Shown here: piece by piece, positions 1 through 8,147 of the stretch | How the letters are laid out: every line of letters starts with the position of its first letter | How positions within the stretch are numbered: the stretch's first letter is position 1 | The notes under the pieces: generated by a model | The model's database searches: none | The model's input: the letters and a program-made list of their open reading frames with translations, nothing else | What the model was told of the DNA's origin: nothing | From: Marinibacterium sp050389775 | GTDB lineage: Bacteria > Pseudomonadota > Alphaproteobacteria > Rhodobacterales > Rhodobacteraceae | Reading direction: 5' to 3' | Assembly: GCF_050389775.1 (NCBI RefSeq) | Contig: NZ_CP177144.1 | Location: forward strand, 1,612,001 to 1,676,000 | DNA length: 64,000 nucleotides | Translations under genes and position numbers: made by a program

Positions 1-1
1 C

Positions 2-793
2 CGGCTGAAGGAAGAACATCCCGAAGAGGCGATCAGCTTCCCGCGGCTGTGCAACTATTATTACACGTTCAACCTGTCCGACAGCGGCCCCGAGGCCTTC
101 AAGGACGTGAACGTGCGCAAGGCCCTGGCCCTGGCCGTCGACCGCAGGATCATCACCGAGAACATCCTGGCCGGTGGTCAGCCCGAAGCCTATACCTTTA
201 CCCCCGAGGCCGTGGCCGGCTTTACCCCGCCGTCGGTCGAAATGGCGGAAATGAGCCAGGCCGACCGCGATGCCATGGCCAAGGAATTGCTGGCCGAGGC
301 AGGCTACGGCCCCGACAACCCGCTGTCCTTCGACATGGTCTACAACACCTCCGAAGCCCACCAGAAGGTGGCCGTGGCCCTGTCCCAGATGTGGAAGCAG
401 AAGCTGGGCGTGCAGGTCGAACTGGCCAACATGGAATGGAAGGTCTTCCTCGAAGAGCGCGGCAACCAGAACTTTGAACTGGCCCGCGGCGCCTGGTGCG
501 GCGACTACAACGAAGCCTCGACCTTCCTCGACCTGCTGGACAGTTCCTCGGGCTACAACGACGGCAAGTATTCCAACGAGGAATATGACGCGCTGCTCGA
601 AAACGCCAAGACGGCCGAAGACACCACCGAGCTTTACACCTCGGCCGAGCAGATCCTGGCCGCCGACATGCCGGTCATCCCGATCTACCACTATGCGGGC
701 GTCTACATGATGGACAGCGACGTGGGCAACTGGCCCGTCAACAACGTCGAGCAGAACTGGTATTCGAAAAACCTCTACAAGATCGCCGAATAA
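2..793 (+). CDS. ABC transporter substrate-binding protein, peptide (family 5) type, 5' truncated
   Basis: This is the C-terminal 263 residues of a periplasmic solute-binding protein; the reading frame is open to the window edge, so the start and signal peptide lie upstream. The segment NVRKALALAVDR with the following ITENILAGG is the hallmark C-lobe motif of the OppA/DppA (SBP family 5) fold, and the run DMPVIPIYHYAGVYMMD is also typical of the C-terminal part of that family. It lies 76 bases upstream of two permease genes and a fused ATPase gene, so it presumably delivers an oligopeptide or similar ligand to them. The ligand cannot be told from the sequence. Confidence 0.9.
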   Translation, partial: RLKEEHPEEAISFPRLCNYYYTFNLSDSGPEAFKDVNVRKALALAVDRRIITENILAGGQPEAYTFTPEAVAGFTPPSVEMAEMSQADRDAMAKELLAEAGYGPDNPLSFDMVYNTSEAHQKVAVALSQMWKQKLGVQVELANMEWKVFLEERGNQNFELARGAWCGDYNEASTFLDLLDSSSGYNDGKYSNEEYDALLENAKTAEDTTELYTSAEQILAADMPVIPIYHYAGVYMMDSDVGNWPVNNVEQNWYSKNLYKIAE

Positions 794-869
794 TCGGGGC
801 GATCCCACCCTTGCCGCTCCGTTCCCGTGACCCCGGGGGCGGGGCGGCAGCCTTTCCGAGACCCATCCC

Positions 870-1793
870 ATGTTTGCATATATCGTCAAGCGCATCCTGG
901 GCGCGATCCCGACCCTGCTGTTCCTGGTGGTCGCGGCCTTTGTCATGATGCACATGGCCCCCGGCGGGCCTTTCACATCCGAACGCAAGCTGCCGCCCGA
1001 GGTGCTGGCCAATATCGAAGCCCAGTACGGGCTGGACCAGCCGCTGTGGAAACAGCTGTGGGATTACGTCACGGGCATCGTGCTGCATTTCGATTTCGGC
1101 CCGTCCTTCCGCTACAAGGACCGGGACGTGAACGACATCATCGCCCAGGGCTTCCCGATCTCGCTGACCTATGGCTCGCTGTCCTTCCTGGTGGCCACGC
1201 TGATCGGCGTCAGCCTGGGTATCGCCGCGGCGATCCGGCACAATTCCTGGGTCGATTACTTTGCCGTCTCCTTGGGTATCGTCGCCCAGGCCCTGCCCAA
1301 TTTCATCATGGGCCCGATCCTGATCCTGACCTTCACGCTCTGGCTGGGCTGGCTGCCCGGTGGCGGCTGGAACGGCGGGCAATGGCAATACCTGATCATG
1401 CCGGTCATCGCCCTGTCGACGTCCTACATGGGCAACATCGCCCGGCTGACCCGCTCGTCGATGCTGGAAGTGCTCAATTCCAATTTCATCCGCACGGCCC
1501 GGGCCAAGGGCCTGCCCGCCCGTTCCGTCATCTGGCGCCACGCGATGAAACCGACCCTGTTGCCGGTGATCTCGTATCTTGGCCCGGTCTTCGTCTACGT
1601 GCTGACCGGCTCGGTCTTTGTCGACCTCTATTTCTCGACGGGGGGGCTGGGGCAATCCTATGTCAACTCGGCGCTCACCCGCGACTATGCGGTGCTGCTG
1701 GGGGTCACGATCCTTTACGGCGCGCTGACCATCTTCGTGAACCTGCTGACCGACCTGGCCTATGCCTGGTTCGATCCCAAGATCCGCTACTGA
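870..1793 (+). CDS. ABC transporter permease, OppB/DppB type
   Basis: Inner-membrane permease of 307 residues, the usual length for DppB-like proteins. The N-terminus MFAYIVKRILGAIPTLLFLVV is the characteristic first membrane segment of this family. The cytoplasmic EAA loop that docks the ATPase is seen around residues 199-232 (ARAKGLPARSVIWRHA). It pairs with the OppC-type gene that starts 11 bases after its stop, and both follow the binding-protein gene in one operon. Substrate class (peptide, opine or other small cation) is inferred from family only. Confidence 0.95.
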   Translation: MFAYIVKRILGAIPTLLFLVVAAFVMMHMAPGGPFTSERKLPPEVLANIEAQYGLDQPLWKQLWDYVTGIVLHFDFGPSFRYKDRDVNDIIAQGFPISLTYGSLSFLVATLIGVSLGIAAAIRHNSWVDYFAVSLGIVAQALPNFIMGPILILTFTLWLGWLPGGGWNGGQWQYLIMPVIALSTSYMGNIARLTRSSMLEVLNSNFIRTARAKGLPARSVIWRHAMKPTLLPVISYLGPVFVYVLTGSVFVDLYFSTGGLGQSYVNSALTRDYAVLLGVTILYGALTIFVNLLTDLAYAWFDPKIRY

Positions 1794-1804
1794 GGGAGGC
1801 GCAG

Positions 1805-2734
1805 ATGTTTGGCAAATCCGACAAGGCCGCCGACCTCGCCGGCGAGGTCACCGATCACACCGCCATCCAGGGCCGGTCGCTGTGGCGCGACGCCCGGGAC
1901 AGGTTCCTGCGCAACAAGGCCGCCATGGCCTGTGTCTTCGTGCTGGGGCTGATCGTGGCCTTCGTGATCTTTGGCCCGCTGCTGGCGCAATGGTCCAACG
2001 AGGAAATCGACTGGAACCGCATGGGCGACATCGCCCGCGACGGCGTGCCCAATATCGAGAACGGCCATTACTTCGGCCTCGATGAGCTGGGCCGCGATCT
2101 GTATGCCCGGGTCATCCAGGCCACGCGGACCTCGCTGCTGGTCGGCCTGATCGGCGCGGCCATGGCCCTGATCCTGGGCACGGCCTATGGCGTCATCGCC
2201 GGGTTCTACGGCGGCCGGCTGGACGCGGGCATGATGCGCGTGGTCGACATCCTGCTGGCCATTCCCACGACCCTGATCATCATCCTGATCCTGGTTGTCG
2301 CGGGGCGGTCCTTCATCACGCTGTTCATTGCGCTCGGCGCGGTCAGCTGGCTGACCATGTCGCGCATCGTCCGGGCCCAGACCCTGACCCTGAAAACCCG
2401 CGAGTTCATCGAGGCCGCCCGCGCCGGCGGGGTGTCCGAAGGGGCGATCATCCTCCGCCACATCCTGCCCAACCTGCTGGGCGTGGTCATCGTCTATGCC
2501 TCGCTGCTGGTGCCGGAAATGATCCTGGCCGAAAGTTTCATCTCGTTCCTGGGCCTGGGCATCGCCGAGCCCAATACCTCGCTGGGTAGGCTGATCGCCG
2601 AGGGGGCGGGCACCATGGCCTATGGCACCCTGTGGCAGCTGCTTTTCCCGCTGTTTTTCTATGTCACCATCATCATCACCATGTTCTTCATCGGTGATGG
2701 CCTGCGTGACGCGCTTGATCCGAAGGACCGCTGA
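1805..2734 (+). CDS. ABC transporter permease, OppC/DppC type
   Basis: Second permease subunit, 309 residues. The ATG at 1805 follows GGGAGG at 1793-1798, which fixes the start although the frame stays open far upstream. The N-terminal region carries the OppC_N-like pattern LWRDARDRFLRNKAAMA before the first membrane helix, then the motif FGLDELGRDLYARVIQATR typical of OppC/DppC. The EAA loop is near residues 200-225 (EAARAGGVSEGAIILRHILPN). The stop is one base before the ATPase gene's ATG, indicating tight co-translation. Confidence 0.95.
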   Translation: MFGKSDKAADLAGEVTDHTAIQGRSLWRDARDRFLRNKAAMACVFVLGLIVAFVIFGPLLAQWSNEEIDWNRMGDIARDGVPNIENGHYFGLDELGRDLYARVIQATRTSLLVGLIGAAMALILGTAYGVIAGFYGGRLDAGMMRVVDILLAIPTTLIIILILVVAGRSFITLFIALGAVSWLTMSRIVRAQTLTLKTREFIEAARAGGVSEGAIILRHILPNLLGVVIVYASLLVPEMILAESFISFLGLGIAEPNTSLGRLIAEGAGTMAYGTLWQLLFPLFFYVTIIITMFFIGDGLRDALDPKDR

Positions 2735-2735
2735 C

Positions 2736-4559
2736 ATGGCCGTTCTGACCGTAGACAACCTGAAAGTCGCCTTCGACACGCCCGACGGGCCGGTCGAGGC
2801 CGTCAAGGGCACGTCGTTTCACATCGAGGCCGGCGAATGCCTTGGCATCGTGGGCGAATCCGGGTCGGGCAAAAGCCAGACCTTCATGGCCGCCATGGGC
2901 CTGCTGCCGCCCAACGGGCGGGCCAGCGGCTCGGTCAGGCTGGACGGGCGCGAGATCCTCAACCTGCCGGTCGGCCAACTGAACGACGTGCGCGGGGCCG
3001 ATGTGGGGATGATCTTCCAGGACCCGCTGACCGCGCTGACCCCGCATCTGCGGGTGGGCGAACAGATGGCCGAAGTGCTCAAGGTGCACCGGGGCATGAC
3101 CGGATCGGCGGCCCGCAAGCTGTGCCTCGACTGGCTGGAGCGGGTGCGCATCCCGGCGGCCAGCCGGCGGCTGAAGCAGTTCCCGCATGAATTGTCGGGC
3201 GGCATGCGCCAGCGGGTGATGATCGCCCAGGCGATGCTGTGTGAACCGCGCCTTCTGATCGCGGATGAGCCGACGACCGCGCTGGACGTGACCGTGCAGG
3301 CCGAGGTGCTGGACCTGATCGCCGGGCTGCAGAAGGAACACGGCACCGCCGTGGCCCTGATCACCCATGACATGGGCGTGGTCGCGCGGATGTGCGACCG
3401 GCTGGAGGTCATGCAGTACGGCGAGGTGGTCGAAAGCGGCTCGGTCGGCAAGATCTTTGGCGCGGCCGATCACGCCTATACCCGCCGCCTGCTGGACGCC
3501 ATGCCCCGGATCGACGCCGGCGACGCCCCCGCGCCGATGCCGGCCGAGACCGAGACCCTGCTGGACGTGGACGACCTGCGCGTCGAATTCCCGATCCGCC
3601 CCGAGACCGGGTTCTTCCGCAAGCCGATCCCGTTGAAGGCGGTCAACGGTGTCAGCTTTTCGCTGGCGCGCGGTGAGACCCTTGGCATCGTGGGTGAATC
3701 CGGCTGTGGCAAGTCCACCCTGGCGCGCGCCGTGCTGCGCCTGATCGAGCCGACGGATGGCAACGTGTCCTGGCTGGGCACGCCGCTGACCGACCTGGAC
3801 AAGCGGGCGATGAAGAAGGAGCGCAAGGACCTTCAGATCGTGTTCCAGGATCCGCTGGCCTCGCTCGATCCGCGCATGACCATTGCGGCGTCGATCGCCG
3901 AGCCGCTCAAGACCTATCGCCCCGACATGACCGCCCGCGAACGCCGCGCGGCGGTGGGCGAGATGATGGAACGGGTGGGGCTCGATCCCAACATGCAGAA
4001 CCGTTACCCGCACGAGATGTCGGGCGGCCAGAACCAGCGCGTGGGCATTGCCCGGGCGATGATCAACCGGCCCAAGCTGATCATCTGCGACGAGGCGGTG
4101 TCGGCCCTGGACGTGTCGATCCAGGCCCAGATCGTGAAGCTGCTGAAGGATCTTCAGGCCGAGTTCGGCATGTCCATGTTGTTCATTTCCCACGACCTTT
4201 CGGTGGTGCGCGAGATTTCCAACCGGATCATGGTGCTGTATCTCGGGCGGATCGTGGAAATGGGTGACGGCGACATGATCTGTGCCTCGCCGCGCCATCC
4301 CTACACGCAATCGCTGATCTCGGCGGTGCCGATCCCCGATCCCGACCTGGAACGCTCACGCGAGCGCATCCGCATCCCCGGAGAGCTGCCCTCGCCGCTG
4401 GACCTGCGCGCGGCGCTGCGGTTCCTGCCGTCGAAACTGGCCGCCGGCCAGGAGGATTACGTGCCCCGGCTGGACCAGGTGGCGCCCGGCCACTGGGTGG
4501 CCGAACACGATCCGCTGGACCGGATCCTGGCCCAGGCCCCGGCGCAGGACGCGTTTTAG
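2736..4559 (+). CDS. Fused double ABC ATPase of the peptide importer (OppD-OppF type)
   Basis: A single 607-residue protein carries both nucleotide-binding domains. Domain 1 has Walker A GESGSGKS (about residues 40-47), signature LSGGMRQR (about 153) and Walker B LLIADEPT. Domain 2 has GESGCGKST (about 320), MSGGQNQR (about 428) and LIICDEAVSALD. This corresponds to OppD and OppF joined, as in GsiA/YejF-type proteins. The C-terminal oligopeptide-transport tail after SPLDLRAALRF lacks the cysteine-rich G-C-x-F-H-x-R-C pattern common in OppD/F. The start chosen is the ATG one base after the upstream stop. It ends only 7 bases from a convergent gene. Confidence 0.95.
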   Translation: MAVLTVDNLKVAFDTPDGPVEAVKGTSFHIEAGECLGIVGESGSGKSQTFMAAMGLLPPNGRASGSVRLDGREILNLPVGQLNDVRGADVGMIFQDPLTALTPHLRVGEQMAEVLKVHRGMTGSAARKLCLDWLERVRIPAASRRLKQFPHELSGGMRQRVMIAQAMLCEPRLLIADEPTTALDVTVQAEVLDLIAGLQKEHGTAVALITHDMGVVARMCDRLEVMQYGEVVESGSVGKIFGAADHAYTRRLLDAMPRIDAGDAPAPMPAETETLLDVDDLRVEFPIRPETGFFRKPIPLKAVNGVSFSLARGETLGIVGESGCGKSTLARAVLRLIEPTDGNVSWLGTPLTDLDKRAMKKERKDLQIVFQDPLASLDPRMTIAASIAEPLKTYRPDMTARERRAAVGEMMERVGLDPNMQNRYPHEMSGGQNQRVGIARAMINRPKLIICDEAVSALDVSIQAQIVKLLKDLQAEFGMSMLFISHDLSVVREISNRIMVLYLGRIVEMGDGDMICASPRHPYTQSLISAVPIPDPDLERSRERIRIPGELPSPLDLRAALRFLPSKLAAGQEDYVPRLDQVAPGHWVAEHDPLDRILAQAPAQDAF

Positions 4560-4566
4560 GGGGCGG

Positions 4567-5424
4567 TCAGCCTGAACAGCTAAGGGGTTCGGCGGCCGGC
4601 TGGACCCCGGCGATGGCCCCCGCGATGGCCTCGGCCAGCGGGCCGGGGTTCTCGATTGTGATGCCATGCCCGGCCTCGGGCACGGCGACCACGGGCAGGG
4701 GGTGGGCACAGGCGGCGTGGAACTTCGCGGCCATCTCCTCGGGGCAGATCGAGGACTTGTCCCCCCGGATCACCTGCACAGGGCAATCCAGCGCGGCCAG
4801 GTCGCCGGTCATGTCGATATCGGTGGCCAGGATCGCCTCGATTCCGCGGGCCACGGGCACCTTCCAGATCGCGCCGTCATGCCGGGCGGCGGCGCGGAAG
4901 TAGCGGTCCAGCAGGGCCTCGTCGGCAAAGGGATCGGTGCCCGTCACCAACTGGACCAACCCCCGCACATTGGCCGCGCCCTTGCGCATGCCGGCGACAT
5001 GGGCAAAGAGCCGGTCGCGCACGTTGGGGGCGTGATCGTCGGCGGTGTCCACCAGCGTCAGGCCGAGCGTCGGCACCGCGCCGCGCCGGGCCAGGCCGAT
5101 GGCCACCTTGGCCCCGGCGGAATGGCCGACCAGCCAGGTCGGCATCTGCACATGGTCGGCCAGTGCGGCCGCCAGCCGTTCGGCCACGGCATCGCTTTTC
5201 ATCTCGCGCCGCGACACCGGCGCGCTGTCGCCATGGCCGGGCAAGTCGACGGCGATCAGGGTCGGGCGCGGGCCGGGCCAGGCCGCGACCAGCGGTTCCC
5301 AGATCCAGCTGCAATCGCCCATGCCATGGATCAGCAGCACGGCCGTGTCCGTGTCGCCATCCCAGATGCGCAGGGCAAGGCTGTCGTCAGCGATCAAGAC
5401 TTGGCGGGGCTGTGTCTCGGGCAT
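4567..5424 (-). CDS. Alpha/beta hydrolase
   Basis: A 285-residue protein with the alpha/beta-hydrolase fold. Visible are the oxyanion-hole strand LLIHGMGDCSW, the nucleophile elbow VGHSAG with Ser102, and a late AGHGI that supplies the catalytic His near residue 260. VIRGDKSSICPEE probably holds the acid region. No signal peptide is present, so it is cytoplasmic. The substrate is not predictable: the family covers esterases, lactonases and C-C bond hydrolases. It runs convergent to the peptide importer with 7 bases between stops and is followed upstream by a long repeat-bearing gap, so it appears monocistronic. Confidence 0.88.
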   Translation of the reverse strand: MPETQPRQVLIADDSLALRIWDGDTDTAVLLIHGMGDCSWIWEPLVAAWPGPRPTLIAVDLPGHGDSAPVSRREMKSDAVAERLAAALADHVQMPTWLVGHSAGAKVAIGLARRGAVPTLGLTLVDTADDHAPNVRDRLFAHVAGMRKGAANVRGLVQLVTGTDPFADEALLDRYFRAAARHDGAIWKVPVARGIEAILATDIDMTGDLAALDCPVQVIRGDKSSICPEEMAAKFHAACAHPLPVVAVPEAGHGITIENPGPLAEAIAGAIAGVQPAAEPLSCSG

Positions 5425-5896
5425 GGAATGTCGCCTGTGAATGCGGGCCCGGGCCGGGAGGTCCGGGCGGTCGAAAATGTGTCAGGTGCCTATCATTTCA
5501 GCCATGCCGCGCTGCAGCGCCAAAATCAAGGGCCCAGGCTGCCCCTGCGGCATTGTCCCCCGGGTCGGGGCGGGGAGCCTGCCAATTTTCGGGCAAAGGG
5601 TGGCGTGTCGCAGGTCAGGGGCAACGCGTGACAGGTAACGGGCACAGGGCCACCGTCACTGGGTAGAGCATCGGGCTCCGACCGACAGGCAAGGGGCCAC
5701 TGGCACAGGGCCACCGTCACAGGATTAGGGCGCACCGACCGACAGGCAAAGGACCACCGGCACCGACCGACAGGCAACGGGCAATGCCCCAAGAGCGCCA
5801 TGTCACGCGCGCCGGGCATTGGCGGCACGCACGCCGGGCATCGGCAACACGCGCGCCAGGCGCCGGCAATAGGCAACGGCCGGCGCCCGGCCTGGC
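5425..5896. repeat. Intergenic gap with degenerate tandem repeats
   Basis: No gene is supported in these 472 bases. Two copies of GGCACAGGGCCACCGTCAC lie at 5641-5659 and 5702-5720 (61-base spacing), and CCGACCGACAGGCAA occurs exactly at 5678, 5735 and 5763. The remainder (5800-5880) continues with diverged GC-rich words such as CGCCGGGCATCGGC. Open frames across it are low-complexity and lack ribosome binding sites. The hydrolase promoter must lie at the left end of this gap. Confidence 0.75.
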
Positions 5897-6553
5897 TCAG
5901 GCCAGCCGCATCAGCCCCGGCGCGGCGGGCACCAGCAGCTTGGCCGAGGTCGCCGCGCGCACCTCGTCGACGCTGACGCCTTCGGCTATCTCGCGCAGCA
6001 CCAACCCGTCTTCGGTCGGCGCGATGACGGCCATTTCGGTCACGATCAGGTCGACCCGGCGCAGGGCCGTCAGGGGCAGGGTGCAGTCCGGCACGATCTT
6101 GGGCGCGCCCCTGGCCGCATGGACCATGGCCACGACAACCTTCTTGGCCCCGGCCACCAGGTCCATCGCGCCGCCCATGCCCGGCACCATCTTGCCCGGC
6201 ACCATCCAGTTGGCCAGATGGCCCTTTTCATCGACCTGCAGGCCGCCCAGCACGGTCATGTCGAGATGCCCGCCCCGGATCAGTCCGAAGCTCATCGCGC
6301 TGTCGATCGAGGCCGCGCCGGGCACGGCGGTGACAAAGCCGCCACCGGCATCCGTCAGATCGGGGTCTTCCATGCCCTCGGGTGGCCGGGCGCCCAGCCC
6401 GATGACCCCGTTCTCGGCCTGAAAGAACACATGCACGTCGGCCGGCAGGTAATTGGCCACCAGCGAGGGCAGGCCGATGCCGAGATTGACCAGCGTGTCC
6501 GGCTCGACTTCGAGCGCCACGCGGCGGGCGATCCGTTCCTTGGCATCCATCAC
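5897..6553 (-). CDS. atoA: CoA-transferase subunit B (AtoA/ScoB type)
   Basis: The 218-residue beta subunit of a family I CoA transferase. The motif QAENGVIGLG contains the glutamate (Glu47) that forms the covalent glutamyl-CoA intermediate in this family. GGHLDMTVLGGLQVD and MVPGKMVPGMGGAMDLV are strongly conserved family segments. It is translated after the A subunit with a 4-base overlap, as expected for an obligate heteromer. The likely reaction moves CoA between acetyl-CoA or succinyl-CoA and acetoacetate or butyrate. Succinyl-CoA:3-ketoacid transferase (ScoB) is the main alternative, since the two types are hard to tell apart by eye. Confidence 0.92.
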   Translation of the reverse strand: MMDAKERIARRVALEVEPDTLVNLGIGLPSLVANYLPADVHVFFQAENGVIGLGARPPEGMEDPDLTDAGGGFVTAVPGAASIDSAMSFGLIRGGHLDMTVLGGLQVDEKGHLANWMVPGKMVPGMGGAMDLVAGAKKVVVAMVHAARGAPKIVPDCTLPLTALRRVDLIVTEMAVIAPTEDGLVLREIAEGVSVDEVRAATSAKLLVPAAPGLMRLA

Positions 6554-7203
6554 AGCGCCCTTTCGATCAGGTGGTCGACCAGCACGCCCGGCGTCTTGAC
6601 CGCATCGGGAGAGATCACGCCGACCGGCACGATGGTCCGTGGCTCGGCGATGACCTCGTCGGCGGCCATGGCAATGATCGGATTGAAGTTATGGGCGGTC
6701 AGGGAATATTCGAGATTGCCGATGTAATCGGCCTGGTGACAGCCGACCAGGGCGAAATCCCCGCGCAGCGGCGTTTCCAGCAGGTAGGTCTTGCCCTCGA
6801 CCTCGACGGTCTGCTTGCCCTCGGCCACGGGCGTGCCCAGCCCGGTGGCCGTCAGCACCCCGCCCAGCCCGACGCCCCCCGCGCGGATGCGTTCGATCAG
6901 CGTGCCCTGGGGCACCAGCTCGACCTCGAGCTCGCCGGCGATCATCTGGGCCTGGGTTTCGGGGTTCAGCCCGATATGCGAGGCAATGACCTTGCGCACG
7001 GCCCGGGCGGTGATCAGCTGGCCGATGCCCTTGCCGGGCATGGCCGTGTCATTGGCTATGACGGTCAGGTCGCGCCGGCCGGCGGCCACCAGCGCGGCGA
7101 TCAGCCGGTGCGGCGAGCCGACGGCCATGAAACCGCCGATCAGCACCGTTGCGCCATCGGGAATCAGGGCGGCCGCCTCTGCCGGGGAAATGGCCTCTTT
7201 CAT
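6550..7203 (-). CDS. atoD: CoA-transferase subunit A (AtoD type)
   Basis: The alpha subunit, 217 residues from the ATG at 7203, which has GGAGG 11 bases upstream; a GTG seven codons earlier is open but overlaps that ribosome site. The sequence follows E. coli AtoD closely by eye: GGFMAVGSPHRLI, RDLTVIANDTAMPGKGIG, KVIASHIGLNPETQ, LVPQGTLIERIRAGGVGLGG, and the C-terminal NFNPIIAMAAD. This supports an acetate/acetoacetate (short-chain acyl) CoA-transferase role. It is divergent from the FabI-like operon across 179 bases, which hints at shared regulation of C4 acid metabolism. Confidence 0.92.
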   Translation of the reverse strand: MKEAISPAEAAALIPDGATVLIGGFMAVGSPHRLIAALVAAGRRDLTVIANDTAMPGKGIGQLITARAVRKVIASHIGLNPETQAQMIAGELEVELVPQGTLIERIRAGGVGLGGVLTATGLGTPVAEGKQTVEVEGKTYLLETPLRGDFALVGCHQADYIGNLEYSLTAHNFNPIIAMAADEVIAEPRTIVPVGVISPDAVKTPGVLVDHLIERAL

Positions 7204-7350
7204 GGGAATCGGAACCTCCGTCACCTTTTGTCACCTGTTGCACGATAGACTGGCAGCGCTTCCCCACAGAACTGCGACAGCTTGCCCATGGCGGGGCTTT
7301 GCCCACGCCGGGCTTGACCGCCGCAAATTCGCGCGTTTGTTACAGGGGTG

Positions 7351-7365
7351 TGCTGCATTGCAGCA
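7351..7365. promoter_or_regulatory. Candidate PhaR operator (CTGC-N3-GCAG)
   Basis: The sequence TGCTGCATTGCAGCA is a perfect 7-base inverted repeat around one base and contains CTGC-ATT-GCAG. CTGC-N3-GCAG is the recognised binding pattern of PhaR, the polyhydroxybutyrate-responsive repressor of rhodobacteria. It ends 17 bases before the FabI-like ATG, close to where a repressor would block transcription or act just after the start site. Function is inferred from sequence and position. Confidence 0.55.
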
Positions 7366-7382
7366 ACAACAGGGAGGCGCCC

Positions 7383-8147
7383 ATGTTTTCGCTCGACGGA
7401 ACCACCGCACTCGTCATCGGCATCGCCAATGAGAACTCCATCGCCTACGGCTGTGCCGCGGCGCTGAAGGATCGGGGCGCGAAGCTGGCCATCACCTATC
7501 TCAACGACAAGGCCCGGCCGCATGTCGAACCGCTGGCCGAGCGGCTGGGGGCCGAGATCGTGATGCCGCTCGATGTGCGCGACGAGGCGCAGGCCGAGGC
7601 GCTCTTTGCCGAGATCACCACGCGCTGGGGGCGGCTGGACACGCTGCTGCACTCTATCGCCTTCGCCCCGCGCGAGGATCTGCACGGCCGGGTCGTCGAT
7701 TGTTCGGCCGAGGGGTTCGGCATGGCCATGGATGTTTCGGTGCATTCCTTTCTGCGCCTGATCCGCCGGTCCGAGCCGCTGATGCCCGACGGGGGCACCT
7801 GCATGACGGTGTCCTTCCAGGGCTCGACCCGGGTGGTCGAACATTACAACGTCATGGGCCCGGTCAAGGCCGCGCTGGAAGCCGCCGTGCGCTATGCCGC
7901 GGCCGAGCTGGGGCCCGCCGGGATCTCGGTCCATGCCCTGTCGCCCGGCCCGCTCAAGACCCGGGCCGCCTCGGGCATCGCCGCCTTCGACGAATTGCTC
8001 GAAGCGGCGGCGTCGCGGGCGCCGACCCATCACCTGGCCACGATCGAGGATGTCGGCGCCTATTGCGCCTTTCTGGCCAGCCGCGAGGCTGCCAACGTGA
8101 CCGGCGGCGTTCATCTCATCGACGGAGGATACGGCATTGTCGGCTGA
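7383..8147 (+). CDS. FabI-like enoyl-ACP/enoyl-CoA reductase (SDR)
   Basis: A 254-residue protein colinear with E. coli FabI: an N-terminal GIANENSIAYG nucleotide-binding loop, HSIAFAP, EHYNVMGPVKAALEA with Tyr155 and Lys162 in the Y-x6-K spacing diagnostic of FabI, SPGPLKTRAASGI, and the C-terminal VTGGVHLIDGGYGI. The residue equivalent to E. coli Tyr146 is Phe145 here (SFQG instead of SYLG). Family role: NAD(P)H reduction of trans-2-enoyl thioesters. Because it heads an operon of acyl-CoA and acyl-phosphate enzymes and carries this change, it is probably an accessory paralogue acting on enoyl-CoA rather than the housekeeping FabI. GGGAGG lies 6 bases before the ATG. Confidence 0.88.
   Translation: MFSLDGTTALVIGIANENSIAYGCAAALKDRGAKLAITYLNDKARPHVEPLAERLGAEIVMPLDVRDEAQAEALFAEITTRWGRLDTLLHSIAFAPREDLHGRVVDCSAEGFGMAMDVSVHSFLRLIRRSEPLMPDGGTCMTVSFQGSTRVVEHYNVMGPVKAALEAAVRYAAAELGPAGISVHALSPGPLKTRAASGIAAFDELLEAAASRAPTHHLATIEDVGAYCAFLASREAANVTGGVHLIDGGYGIVG

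Noticed and set aside
5526..5876. Minus-strand 116-codon Cys/Pro-rich frame in the gap after the hydrolase
   Set aside because: Low-complexity translation of the repeat region without start signals.
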